Assembly: GCA_900314775.1 (NCBI GenBank)
Contig: OMWM01000012.1
Location: 1 to 39,007, forward strand
Source: an uncultured Eubacteriales bacterium
Lineage (GTDB): Bacteria > Bacillota > Clostridia > Lachnospirales > Lachnospiraceae
Reading direction: 5' to 3'
DNA: 39,007 bases
The notes under the pieces: model-generated
Seen by the model: the letters and a program-made list of their open reading frames with translations, nothing else
Databases searched by the model: none
Told to the model about the DNA's origin: nothing
Shown: positions 8,497-16,158 of the stretch, in pieces
How the letters are laid out: every line of letters begins with the position of its first letter
Position numbering within the stretch: position 1 is the first letter of the stretch
Translations under genes and position numbers: made by a program

Positions 8497-10374
8497 TTAC
8501 TGCAGATTTTTCAGTTTCCCAAGTATCCTGTCGCGGATGCTCTGTGCATCCATGCCGAGCATTCTGCGCAGCTGGTCAACGGTACCATGCTCGACAAAGG
8601 TATCCTGGATGCCGACGTGCTCTACTTCCACGCGGGATCCGATGCTGTGCAGATAATCGGAACAGGCTTCCCCGAAGCCGCCCCGGATTACGTTGTCTTC
8701 CATCGTGACAACCAGCCTGTGGTCCTCGCCGATCCGGTCGAGACAGGCTTCATCAATCGGTTTGACAAAACGTGCATTGATCACCGTCGCATGGATGCCG
8801 TAATCCAGCAGCATCTCATGCACCTGTGCGGCGACCTCCACCATGGAGCCGACTGCGATCAGTGCCACATCGCTGCCCTGCTCGAGCAGCTCGCTCTCGC
8901 CCGCTGCAATCGGCGCACGTCTGTCTTTGTATACATCCGCAGCTTTTCCCCGCGGATAACGGATCGCCAGCGGTTTCCCGTAATCGTAGGAAAAGCTGAG
9001 CATATCCACAAGTTCGTATTTGTTCTTCGGCGCACACACCGTCATATTCGGAATCAGTGACAGATAGGACAGGTCGAACATCCCATGATGCGTCTCCCCG
9101 TCGGCTCCCACCAGGCCCGCACGGTCGATGCAGAAGACAACCGGCAGGTTCTGTATGCAAACGTCCTGAATAATCTGGTCAAACGCACGCTGCAGGAAAG
9201 ACGAATAGACGGCGAAATACGGCCGCATGCCCGCTGCCGCGAGTCCGGCGGCAAAGGTTACCGCGTGCTGTTCCGCGATGCCCACATCGAAAAAGCGATC
9301 CGGGAATTTCTCCGCGAACGGTTTCAGTCCGGTGCCGTCCGGCATGGCCGCGGTGATCGCGGTGATGTCGCTGTGCTCCTCGGCCATATTCAGAATCTTC
9401 CTCGAAAAGACCGATGTGCAGGTCTCGTTCTTCGGTCCGGTCGTCTTGCCGGTGCTGATATCGAAGCAGCCGATGCCGTGAAAAATCGCCGGATTTTCCT
9501 CCGCCGGCTTATATCCTCTGCCCTTCTGCGTCACAACATGCAGCAGAACCGGTCCCTCCACCTTCCTGCAGGCGTTGAGGAACTGCACCATCTCGCCGAC
9601 ATTGTGTCCGTCGATCGGGCCGACATACTTGATGCCGAAGTCTTCCAGAAAACCGAATTCACTCGGCAGCAGATGTCTGCGCAGGCGGTCTTTCGACTTC
9701 TTGACGCTGCGCGCCATCGACTGTCCCACGTTCGGTATGCTTTTCAGCTTCTTCTCGACGTCCTTCTTGAAATCCCTGTAGGATTCCGTCATGCGCAGGC
9801 CGTTCAGGTAAAGCGTGAGACCGCCGACATTTTCCGAAATCGACATGTTGTTGTCGTTCAGCACGATGATCAGATTGCTCTTCAGCCTGGAAAGATTGTT
9901 GAGTCCTTCATAGGCCACACCGCCGGTCAGCGCACCGTCTCCGATCACGGCGACCACGGTGCTGTCTTCATGCTTCAGATCGCGTGCTCTGGCAAAACCG
10001 AGAGCGGCGGAAATCGAGGTGGAGCTGTGGCCGGTGTCAAAACAGTCGCAGCTGCTCTCCTTGCGTTTCGGAAATCCGCTGATACCGCCGAATTTACGTA
10101 TATTTCTGAATTCTTCCCGTCTGCCCGTCAGAATCTTGTGCGTATAGGACTGGTGTCCGACATCCCAGACCAGCTTGTCCTGCGGAAATGTCAGCACCAG
10201 ATGAAGTGCCATGGTCAGCTCGACAACACCGAGATTGGAAGCCAGATGGCCGCCGTTTTCGCTGATGGTGTCAATCATGTATTCACGTATCTCCTGCGCC
10301 AGCGCATCATAATCCGACGGCGGAATCTTCCGTATATCGTTCGGTTTGTTTATCATGTCAAGTAGCTCAGACAT
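8497..10374 (-). CDS. dxs: 1-deoxy-D-xylulose-5-phosphate synthase
   Basis: The first enzyme of the MEP isoprenoid pathway; it condenses pyruvate and glyceraldehyde 3-phosphate using thiamine diphosphate. The ThDP-binding stretch GDGALTGGVAYEGLNN begins at residue 145, HLASNLGVVELT at 43-54 is characteristic, and the transketolase central domain contains DVGIAEQHAVTFAAG. The C-terminal transketolase domain is complete. The length of 625 residues is normal. It is preceded by ispA by 26 nt, so both isoprenoid genes are made together. Confidence 0.98.
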   Translation of the reverse strand: MSELLDMINKPNDIRKIPPSDYDALAQEIREYMIDTISENGGHLASNLGVVELTMALHLVLTFPQDKLVWDVGHQSYTHKILTGRREEFRNIRKFGGISGFPKRKESSCDCFDTGHSSTSISAALGFARARDLKHEDSTVVAVIGDGALTGGVAYEGLNNLSRLKSNLIIVLNDNNMSISENVGGLTLYLNGLRMTESYRDFKKDVEKKLKSIPNVGQSMARSVKKSKDRLRRHLLPSEFGFLEDFGIKYVGPIDGHNVGEMVQFLNACRKVEGPVLLHVVTQKGRGYKPAEENPAIFHGIGCFDISTGKTTGPKNETCTSVFSRKILNMAEEHSDITAITAAMPDGTGLKPFAEKFPDRFFDVGIAEQHAVTFAAGLAAAGMRPYFAVYSSFLQRAFDQIIQDVCIQNLPVVFCIDRAGLVGADGETHHGMFDLSYLSLIPNMTVCAPKNKYELVDMLSFSYDYGKPLAIRYPRGKAADVYKDRRAPIAAGESELLEQGSDVALIAVGSMVEVAAQVHEMLLDYGIHATVINARFVKPIDEACLDRIGEDHRLVVTMEDNVIRGGFGEACSDYLHSIGSRVEVEHVGIQDTFVEHGTVDQLRRMLGMDAQSIRDRILGKLKNLQ

Positions 10375-10400
10375 ATCAACCTCTTCTTTTCTGTTTATTT

Positions 10401-11312
10401 TCAGCGCTTTCTTCCTACCATATGTTCAATCAGGGCAAACAGAAAATCGTTGGAAAGATGTCTGCTCTCACCTGTCTCACGGAGGATCCGCACAGCCTCG
10501 TCAGAATACTCTCTGACATCCTGTACGGCCTTTTCCATACCATATGCGGTAACCCAGGTGGTCTTCACGTTCTTCTCGTCGCTGTGCACCGGCTTGCCGA
10601 GCACCGCCTCATCGCCGGTCTCATCCAGGATATCATCCTGAATCTGAAATGCCATGCCGATGTCCAGGCCGGCCTTCTCGATCTGCGCGACCGTCTCCTG
10701 GCTCTCACCGGCCAGAATCGCACCGATCATCATGGCTGCCTCAATCATATCCGCTGTCTTCAGCTCAAAAATGAAGTGCAGCACGTCCTCCGGAATCGGC
10801 TTGCCGGTCAGCTCGACATCCACGACCTGACCGCCGACCATGCCGTAAATACCCGGCTTGTGCGTCAGCACCTTCATCGCCTGCGCCATACGCGGCATAT
10901 CCTCCGGCGCCGCATCCGCAGCCGCCGCAGCCGCCACTTCATAGGCATAGCTCTGCAGCGCATCGCCGGCCAGAATCGCCATCGCCTCGCCGTACACTTT
11001 ATGAGAGGTCAGACGGCCTCTGCGGTAGTCGTCATTATCCACTGCCGGCAGATCGTCATGAATCAGCGAATACGTATGAATCATCTCAATTGCCGTCATA
11101 AACGGCTCAACCAGTTTCTCGTTCTCCCCCTGAAAATACCGGAAGGTCTCCATCATCAGGAGCGGACGGATTCTCTTGCCGCCAGCCATCACACTGTAGC
11201 GCATCGCCGAAAAGATTGTCTTCGCATAGCCCTTCTCTTCCGGAAGGTATCTCTCCAGCAGCGCATCGACGGCCGCCGCTTTCTCCGCCAGTTCTTCCTT
11301 AAACATTACCAT
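10401..11312 (-). CDS. ispA: Polyprenyl (farnesyl/geranylgeranyl) diphosphate synthase
   Basis: A short-chain trans-prenyltransferase that makes farnesyl or geranylgeranyl diphosphate from IPP and an allylic primer. The first aspartate-rich motif is DDLPAVDND at residues 86-94, followed by RRGR; the second is DDILDETGD. GGKRIRP at 44-50 binds the substrate. The ATG at 11312 was chosen because GGAGG stands 6 nt upstream; a second ATG at 11306 is 12 nt away. This start overlaps the end of xseB by 14 nt. The product is 303 residues. Chain length cannot be decided with certainty from the motif. Confidence 0.95.
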   Translation of the reverse strand: MVMFKEELAEKAAAVDALLERYLPEEKGYAKTIFSAMRYSVMAGGKRIRPLLMMETFRYFQGENEKLVEPFMTAIEMIHTYSLIHDDLPAVDNDDYRRGRLTSHKVYGEAMAILAGDALQSYAYEVAAAAAADAAPEDMPRMAQAMKVLTHKPGIYGMVGGQVVDVELTGKPIPEDVLHFIFELKTADMIEAAMMIGAILAGESQETVAQIEKAGLDIGMAFQIQDDILDETGDEAVLGKPVHSDEKNVKTTWVTAYGMEKAVQDVREYSDEAVRILRETGESRHLSNDFLFALIEHMVGRKR

Positions 11313-11517
11313 TCTCTGCCTCCGCGCGGATCTGAATGATCTTCTTCTCCACCTTGTCAATCGAAGCGTTGCAGAAGGCGATCAGCGAAACGCCTTGCTG
11401 ATACAGCCGGAATGACTCTTCCAGCGGCAGATCCTTGCTATCCATCTTCGTCACCAGCTCATTGAGCTGCTTAAACGCTTCCTCGAGCGTCATCTCTTCT
11501 TTATTATTCTCACTCAT
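11299..11517 (-). CDS. xseB: Exodeoxyribonuclease VII small subunit
   Basis: A 72-residue helical protein with the family core TLEEAFKQLNELVTKMDS followed by LPLEESFRLYQQGV. Together with XseA it forms exonuclease VII, which degrades single-stranded DNA to oligonucleotides. The start overlaps the xseA stop by 4 nt (ATGA type) and its own stop lies inside the ispA start region, so all three are translationally coupled. Confidence 0.96.
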   Translation of the reverse strand: MSENNKEEMTLEEAFKQLNELVTKMDSKDLPLEESFRLYQQGVSLIAFCNASIDKVEKKIIQIRAEAENGNV

Positions 11518-12812
11518 CCGTTATCTGTCCTGTCCTTCCCGGCAGGTTCTGCCTTCTCCACAGATGCCTTGATATCGCCGTCTGTCACAGCGATGCTGAT
11601 CCGGTCTCCGGCCTCCACCTGTGCAATACTGCTGATGCCGCGGCCGTCCTGATCGGTTACATACGCATAGCCGCGCGCCAGCGCTCTCACCGGAGATCTG
11701 CCCTCCAGTTTCTGTGCATAGAGCGCCGCCGTGTTCTTCGCCGCCGTCATATGCGCATCCATATCTGAATCCAGCCGCATCCCCAGCACATCCAGATTCT
11801 GTCTGGCATCGCTGATATGATGCGTCATCATCATCTCCATCTCGTCCTTCAGGCGGGCGAGACGCTTCTTCCTCTCGTCCAGCTGCCGCTCCGGGCTGTA
11901 CGAATGCACCACCTTGCGATAGTGCTCCGTCTGCCGTCTGTATGCGTCAAGCCGGCTGCCGATCGCCGCGTCGAGGCGGCGTCCGTATTCCCGGATCTCA
12001 TCCAGCACGGACCGGATATCCGGCACGGCCAGCTCTGCGGCCGCCGAAGGCGTCGGTGCCCTCTTATCCGCCGCGAAATCACCGAGCGTGAAATCCGTCT
12101 CGTGCCCGGTTGCGGAAATGATCGGTGTTTTGCAATTGTAAAAGGCGTATACTGCTTCCGGTTCGTTGAATTCCCACAAATCCTCGAAGGACCCGCCGCC
12201 GCGGCCTGCGATGATCACATCGACACCGTATCGGTCCAGCGCCCGGATGCCTGCCGCAATCGAATGTGCGGCTCCCTTGCCCTGCACCTGTGCCGGGCAG
12301 AATACGATCTGTATATACGGATTCCGCCGTCTGGATACACTGATGATATCGTGTACGGCGGCACCGGTCGACGCCGTCACCACGCCGATGCTCTTCGGAT
12401 ACGGCGGGAGCGGCTTCTTATGCGCCTCGTCAAAAAGTCCGGCCGCCTGCATCTGCGCCTTGAGCTTCTCATACTGCTCATAAAGAGCACCGCGGCCGGC
12501 TTTCTCTATACTGCGTGCATAGAGCTGATAGACGCCGTTTCTGACATAGATATCCACGCGGCCGGTCACGATGACGCTGTCGCCGTCCTTCATCGCAAAA
12601 CGCAGTCCTGACTGCCGGTCGTCATGGAACATCACGCAGCTGATCTGGCTGCCGGCATCCTTCAGGGTAAAATAGATATTGCCCGTGTAATGATACTTGC
12701 AGTTGGAAATCTCGCCTCTTATGGATACGTAACGCAGAAAGGCATCCGCGCGGACGGACCGCTGCAGATAGCTGGTCAGCTGCGTTACCGTTAAAACATT
12801 GCTGCCGGCCAT
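11514..12812 (-). CDS. xseA: Exodeoxyribonuclease VII large subunit
   Basis: The catalytic subunit of exonuclease VII. The N-terminal OB-fold domain (about 8-100) contains GEISNCKYHYTGNIYFTLKD. The catalytic domain has GRGGGSFEDLWEFNE and ATGHETDFTLGDFAADKRAP, both highly conserved. A coiled-coil region (about 255-350) and a C-terminal domain beginning GRSPVRALARGYAYV complete the 432-residue protein. It starts 6 nt after nusB. Confidence 0.97.
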   Translation of the reverse strand: MAGSNVLTVTQLTSYLQRSVRADAFLRYVSIRGEISNCKYHYTGNIYFTLKDAGSQISCVMFHDDRQSGLRFAMKDGDSVIVTGRVDIYVRNGVYQLYARSIEKAGRGALYEQYEKLKAQMQAAGLFDEAHKKPLPPYPKSIGVVTASTGAAVHDIISVSRRRNPYIQIVFCPAQVQGKGAAHSIAAGIRALDRYGVDVIIAGRGGGSFEDLWEFNEPEAVYAFYNCKTPIISATGHETDFTLGDFAADKRAPTPSAAAELAVPDIRSVLDEIREYGRRLDAAIGSRLDAYRRQTEHYRKVVHSYSPERQLDERKKRLARLKDEMEMMMTHHISDARQNLDVLGMRLDSDMDAHMTAAKNTAALYAQKLEGRSPVRALARGYAYVTDQDGRGISSIAQVEAGDRISIAVTDGDIKASVEKAEPAGKDRTDNG

Positions 12813-12818
12813 ACGCCC

Positions 12819-13220
12819 TTACTCCTCTTTCGCCAGTTTGGCCAGAATTCCGTTGACGAAAGAATAGGACGAATCCGTTCCGTACTTCTTGGCCAGTTCA
12901 ACCGCTTCGTTGATCGCGACACCGGCAGGCACGTCATCTTCGTACTTCATCTCGTACAGCGCAAGCCGGAGCAGCGTACGGTCAACCGTTCCCATACGCT
13001 CGACTGTCCAGCCGACCGACTCGGCACCGATCATCTCGTCCAGCTCCGGGATCATCTGCCAGATCCGGACGGTCTTGCTGCGGATGTAATCCGCTTCCTC
13101 CTGCGTCAGTCCATCCACATCATTGAGATACAGATCGGCCTGTTCTCCGGCATCGTTGCTGTCAAAATCTCTCGTGAACAGGATTCTGAAAATATGTTCT
13201 CTGAGTTCTCTTCTTGTCAT
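12819..13220 (-). CDS. nusB: Transcription antitermination factor NusB
   Basis: An all-helical 133-residue RNA-binding protein that, with NusE/S10, binds boxA and prevents premature termination in rRNA operons. It begins MTRRELREHIFRILFTRDF and contains DRTLLRLALYEM and VAINEAVELAKKYGTD, all characteristic. GGAGGG sits just before the ATG. It lies 134 nt after asp23, and the gap holds three hairpins (see the separate entry). Confidence 0.96.
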   Translation of the reverse strand: MTRRELREHIFRILFTRDFDSNDAGEQADLYLNDVDGLTQEEADYIRSKTVRIWQMIPELDEMIGAESVGWTVERMGTVDRTLLRLALYEMKYEDDVPAGVAINEAVELAKKYGTDSSYSFVNGILAKLAKEE

Positions 13221-13230
13221 ATTCCCTCCG

Positions 13231-13331
13231 CATCACATTCTGTGATGGAACTCCCGGGAAAATCGCCGTGATTTTCCGTCTGTTTACACGCAACATGAGG
13301 ACACACTCCGGCCCCGCCGGAGTCTGTCCTC
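13231..13331 (-). promoter_or_regulatory. Hairpin-rich leader between asp23 and nusB
   Basis: Three inverted repeats stand in a row. A 15-bp stem has one mismatch (13297-13311 with 13317-13331). An 8-bp stem follows (13257-13264 with 13270-13277). A 7-bp stem (13231-13237 with 13241-13247) ends just before the nusB ribosome site. None is followed by a T-tract on either strand, so they are not ordinary terminators. RNA processing, stability control or attenuation are possible. Confidence 0.55.
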
Positions 13332-13354
13332 TCTGTCTCTGCAGTTCTGTTATC

Positions 13355-13750
13355 TTATTCGCTGTCCAGTTCCACATCCACGACACTGACGTTGACCTGC
13401 GTCACGCGCAGACCCGTCATGTTCTCGATCTCGCTCTTGACACGTTCCTGAATATTGCGTGTCACTTCCGGAATGTTATAGCCATAGGCGAGATTAACCG
13501 AAAGATCGACAGCCACGCTGTCCTCTTCGATATTGATCCTGACACCCTTCGAGAGCACCTTCATGCCGAGCCGGCTGATGATGTCCTTCTGAATGCTGTC
13601 GCCGCTTCCGTTCATGGACTCCACGCCTTCAACTTCCGTTGCCGCGATGCCCGCGATGACCGCTACGACCTCGTCGGCAATCTGTACGTCGCCGAGTTCT
13701 CCCTGAACATGAAATGAATCTTTCTGTGTATTTATATTTTCTTCTGGCAT
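13355..13750 (-). CDS. Asp23/Gls24 family protein
   Basis: A 131-residue member of the Asp23/Gls24 (DUF322) family, seen in Staphylococcus as a membrane-associated alkaline-shock protein and in Bacillus as YqhY, which is linked to fatty-acid and envelope control. The core repeats V/I-x-V patterns: VQIADEVVAVIAGIAATEVEGV near the N-terminus, then VAVDLSVNLAYGYNIPEVTRNIQ and VTQVNVSVVDV. There is no membrane segment. GGAGGT precedes the ATG. It is the first gene of the long operon, which is its usual place next to nusB in Clostridia. Its biochemical role is not established. Confidence 0.9.
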   Translation of the reverse strand: MPEENINTQKDSFHVQGELGDVQIADEVVAVIAGIAATEVEGVESMNGSGDSIQKDIISRLGMKVLSKGVRINIEEDSVAVDLSVNLAYGYNIPEVTRNIQERVKSEIENMTGLRVTQVNVSVVDVELDSE

Positions 13751-13783
13751 TGCAATCTACCTCCAGACTTTCAAGCTTACCTG

Positions 13784-13830
13784 ATGATACTATTACGTAT
13801 CATTATAACAGAGCCGCCCGCTTTTGAAAA
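13784..13830 (-). promoter_or_regulatory. Promoter of the asp23-nusB-...-recN operon with operator-like palindrome
   Basis: On the minus strand, TTTTCA (13825-13830) and TATAAT (13802-13807) are 17 bp apart, a 4/6 and 6/6 match. A 7-bp inverted repeat (ATGATAC at 13784-13790, GTATCAT at 13797-13803) covers the expected start site and touches the -10, a typical repressor position. The -35 is only about 10 bp beyond the stop of the upstream RNase gene. Confidence 0.75.
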
Positions 13831-13839
13831 GCATTGCCC

Positions 13840-15438
13840 TTATCGATCCCACTTGTCGCAGAGATTGTTGATCTCGTTTGTAAATTTGGTGAGATCCCGG
13901 TTCGTGCCGCCTTCGTTGTGCGCGATTACCTGCAGCAGACGGCGTCCGGCCATCTGCAGACGTTCGAAAATGCTGTTCGCGCGGCGCTGGCGTGCCTTCG
14001 GTGCGATTCTGACCGGCTGCGGCTGCGCCGTCCACTGTCCGGCCAGCAGGTCAAATGCCCATCCGGTATACGGTGCCTCGGCGCGCACGCCGAGTTCATC
14101 CGATACGCGCTTTGCAAAAGTCTCCGTCACCTGGTCCTCGCCGTGTACGACAAAGACTTCCTTCGGCTTCTTCTCAAACGCCGATATCCATTTCATCAGT
14201 CCGTCGCAGTCCGCATGGCCGCTGATGCCTGCCAGCGTGCGGATCTCCGCCTTGACCGCGATATCCTCACCGAAAAGTCTGACTTCCTTCGCACCCTCGA
14301 CGAGACTCCGTCCCAGCGTACCTTCTGCCTGGTAGCCGACGAAGAGGATCGTGCACTCCGGCCTCCAGAGGTTGTGTTTGAGATGATGGCGGATCCGGCC
14401 CGCCTCGCACATGCCGGATGCCGAAATGATGACCTTCGGCGCCGGATTTGTGTTGATAGCGATGGAATCCTCGCTCGTAACCGACGTCTTCAGGCCCGGA
14501 AAACTGATCGGGTTGATTCCCTTGTTGATGAGCGCCATCGCTTCTTCATCAAAGCAGTCCGTCACGTTCATATTGAAAATCGTGGTCGCCTCCACCGCGA
14601 GCGGGCTGTCCACGTATACCTCGAAGTTATCGTGATTGCGGATCAGATTCTGCTCCTTGATATAGCGGATGAAATACAGCATCTCCTGCGTACGGCCGAC
14701 CGCAAAGGACGGGATGACCAGATTGCCGCCCCGGTCAAATGTCTTCTGAATGATATCGGCCAGTTCATGGATATAATCCGGCCGCGGTCCGTGGGACCGG
14801 TCGCCGTAGGTCGATTCCATGACCACATAATCCGCATCCTTCAGATACTGCGGGTCACGGATGATCGGCTGGTTGACATTGCCGATATCGCCTGAAAATA
14901 CGAGTTTCCTGCTCTCGCCGTTCTCCTCGGCCCAGATCTCGATACTGGCAGAACCAAGCAGATGTCCCGCGTCTGTAAAACGGATCTTCACGCCGTCGCA
15001 GATCTGAATGATCTCGCCGTACCGGCACGGCACAAAATGCTTCATGACACCGATCGCATCTTCCGTCGTATACAGCGGCACAATCGGCGCATAGCCGGCA
15101 CGCTTGCCCTTTCTGTTGCGCCATTCCGCCTCGAATTCCTGAATGTGCGCACTGTCTTTCAGCATGATATCGCACAGATCCACCGTCGCCTCGGTCGCAT
15201 AAATGGACCCCTTGAATCCCTGCGCGTAGATCAGCGGCAGCAGGCCGGAATGATCGATATGGGCATGTGTGATAAATACGTAGTCAATTTCTGTCGGCGG
15301 GACGGGAATCTCCTGATTTTCAAAGAGATCGCGTCCCTGTTCCATGCCGCAGTCCACCAGTATGTGTCTGCCGGCAATTTCCAGATAATGTTTGCTTCCT
15401 GTTACTTCATGGTCAGCACCTGAAAATACAAGTCTCAT
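13840..15438 (-). CDS. Beta-CASP metallo-beta-lactamase RNase
   Basis: A 532-residue metallo-beta-lactamase fold protein of the beta-CASP (CPSF73/YSH1-like) RNA-processing group. Zinc motif HAHIDH is at 58-63; further ligand motifs are GHLLGSASIE, FSGDIG and GISGHADCDGL; the beta-CASP insertion contains ESTYGDRSH, PSFAVGRTQEML and SASGMCEAGRIRHHLKHNL. Relatives act as endo- or 5'-3' exoribonucleases. A tail of about 75 residues after the catalytic domain is basic (KARQRRANSIFERLQMAGRR) and may bind RNA. It has its own promoter (15466-15471) and is not the RNase J family, which is longer with a different C-terminal domain. The target RNAs are unknown. Confidence 0.92.
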   Translation of the reverse strand: MRLVFSGADHEVTGSKHYLEIAGRHILVDCGMEQGRDLFENQEIPVPPTEIDYVFITHAHIDHSGLLPLIYAQGFKGSIYATEATVDLCDIMLKDSAHIQEFEAEWRNRKGKRAGYAPIVPLYTTEDAIGVMKHFVPCRYGEIIQICDGVKIRFTDAGHLLGSASIEIWAEENGESRKLVFSGDIGNVNQPIIRDPQYLKDADYVVMESTYGDRSHGPRPDYIHELADIIQKTFDRGGNLVIPSFAVGRTQEMLYFIRYIKEQNLIRNHDNFEVYVDSPLAVEATTIFNMNVTDCFDEEAMALINKGINPISFPGLKTSVTSEDSIAINTNPAPKVIISASGMCEAGRIRHHLKHNLWRPECTILFVGYQAEGTLGRSLVEGAKEVRLFGEDIAVKAEIRTLAGISGHADCDGLMKWISAFEKKPKEVFVVHGEDQVTETFAKRVSDELGVRAEAPYTGWAFDLLAGQWTAQPQPVRIAPKARQRRANSIFERLQMAGRRLLQVIAHNEGGTNRDLTKFTNEINNLCDKWDR

Positions 15439-15448
15439 AAATCAAAGA

Positions 15449-15485
15449 CCCCCTTATTGATATCAATTATACCAAAATAAGGGGG
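15449..15485 (-). promoter_or_regulatory. Extended -10 promoter of the RNase gene inside a compound inverted repeat
   Basis: On the minus strand, TGGTATAAT is an extended -10 (TATAAT at 15466-15471). It lies in the 17-nt spacer of a perfect 10-bp inverted repeat (15449-15458 with 15476-15485). A 12-bp palindrome, ATTGATATCAAT (15456-15467), overlaps it. The start-proximal arm supplies AAGGGGG, the ribosome site, about 10 nt before the ATG. This looks like an operator or autoregulatory site. Confidence 0.7.
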
Positions 15486-15558
15486 ATACTTCTATAATTT
15501 TCTGAATATTATGCCGGAAATACCGGGCACAATACAGCACTTCTGTATAAAATTCACA

Positions 15559-16158
15559 TTATTCGCCGTCATTTAACACAAACTTTTCAATAAATTCATA
15601 TATTTCATCCAGTCCCTGTTTTGTGACCGACGAAAACGGAATGACCGGTATCTCATCCGGCAGCGAAAGTCCGCGGCGGACGCCCGCCACCTTGGCGGCA
15701 ATCTGGCTCCGTTTGATCTTATCCAGCTTGGTCGCAATGACAACCGGATAAAATCCGTTGGCGGTAATCCATTCATACATCTGCCGGTCGTTGTCACCCG
15801 GGTCATGCCGGATGTCCACCAGCAGAAATACGATGCGCAGCTGCCGCGATTTCGCCAGATAGCGGTCGATCATGCGGCCCCACTGCGCCTGTGCCTCGAG
15901 GTTCGCCCGCGCATAGCCGTAGCCGGGCAGATCGACGATATAAAACGCGTCATTCACGTTGTAATAATTGATCGTCTGCGTCTTGCCGGGCTGCGAGGAA
16001 ACGCGCGCGTAAGATTTCCGGTTCATGATCGCATTGATGCAGGATGACTTGCCGACATTGGATTTGCCGGCAAACGCCGCCTCCGGCAGCGTGTTCTCAG
16101 GCAGATTCCTGGTTGTCGGTCCGACGACGGTCTCCAGATTTACCTGCTTTATGATCAT
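15559..16158 (-). CDS. engB: Ribosome biogenesis GTPase EngB/YsxC
   Basis: A 199-residue TRAFAC GTPase needed for 50S subunit assembly. G1 is GKSNVGKSS (31-39), G3 is DLPGYG, and G4 is TKLDK; the C-terminal FSSVTKQGLDEI carries the G5-like motif. The ATG at 16158 has GGAGG 9 nt upstream and gives the usual N-terminus, so the gene overlaps the 3' end of lon by 62 nt. About 100 bp of mostly AT-rich sequence with a weak hairpin follows before the RNase promoter. Confidence 0.96.
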   Translation of the reverse strand: MIIKQVNLETVVGPTTRNLPENTLPEAAFAGKSNVGKSSCINAIMNRKSYARVSSQPGKTQTINYYNVNDAFYIVDLPGYGYARANLEAQAQWGRMIDRYLAKSRQLRIVFLLVDIRHDPGDNDRQMYEWITANGFYPVVIATKLDKIKRSQIAAKVAGVRRGLSLPDEIPVIPFSSVTKQGLDEIYEFIEKFVLNDGE

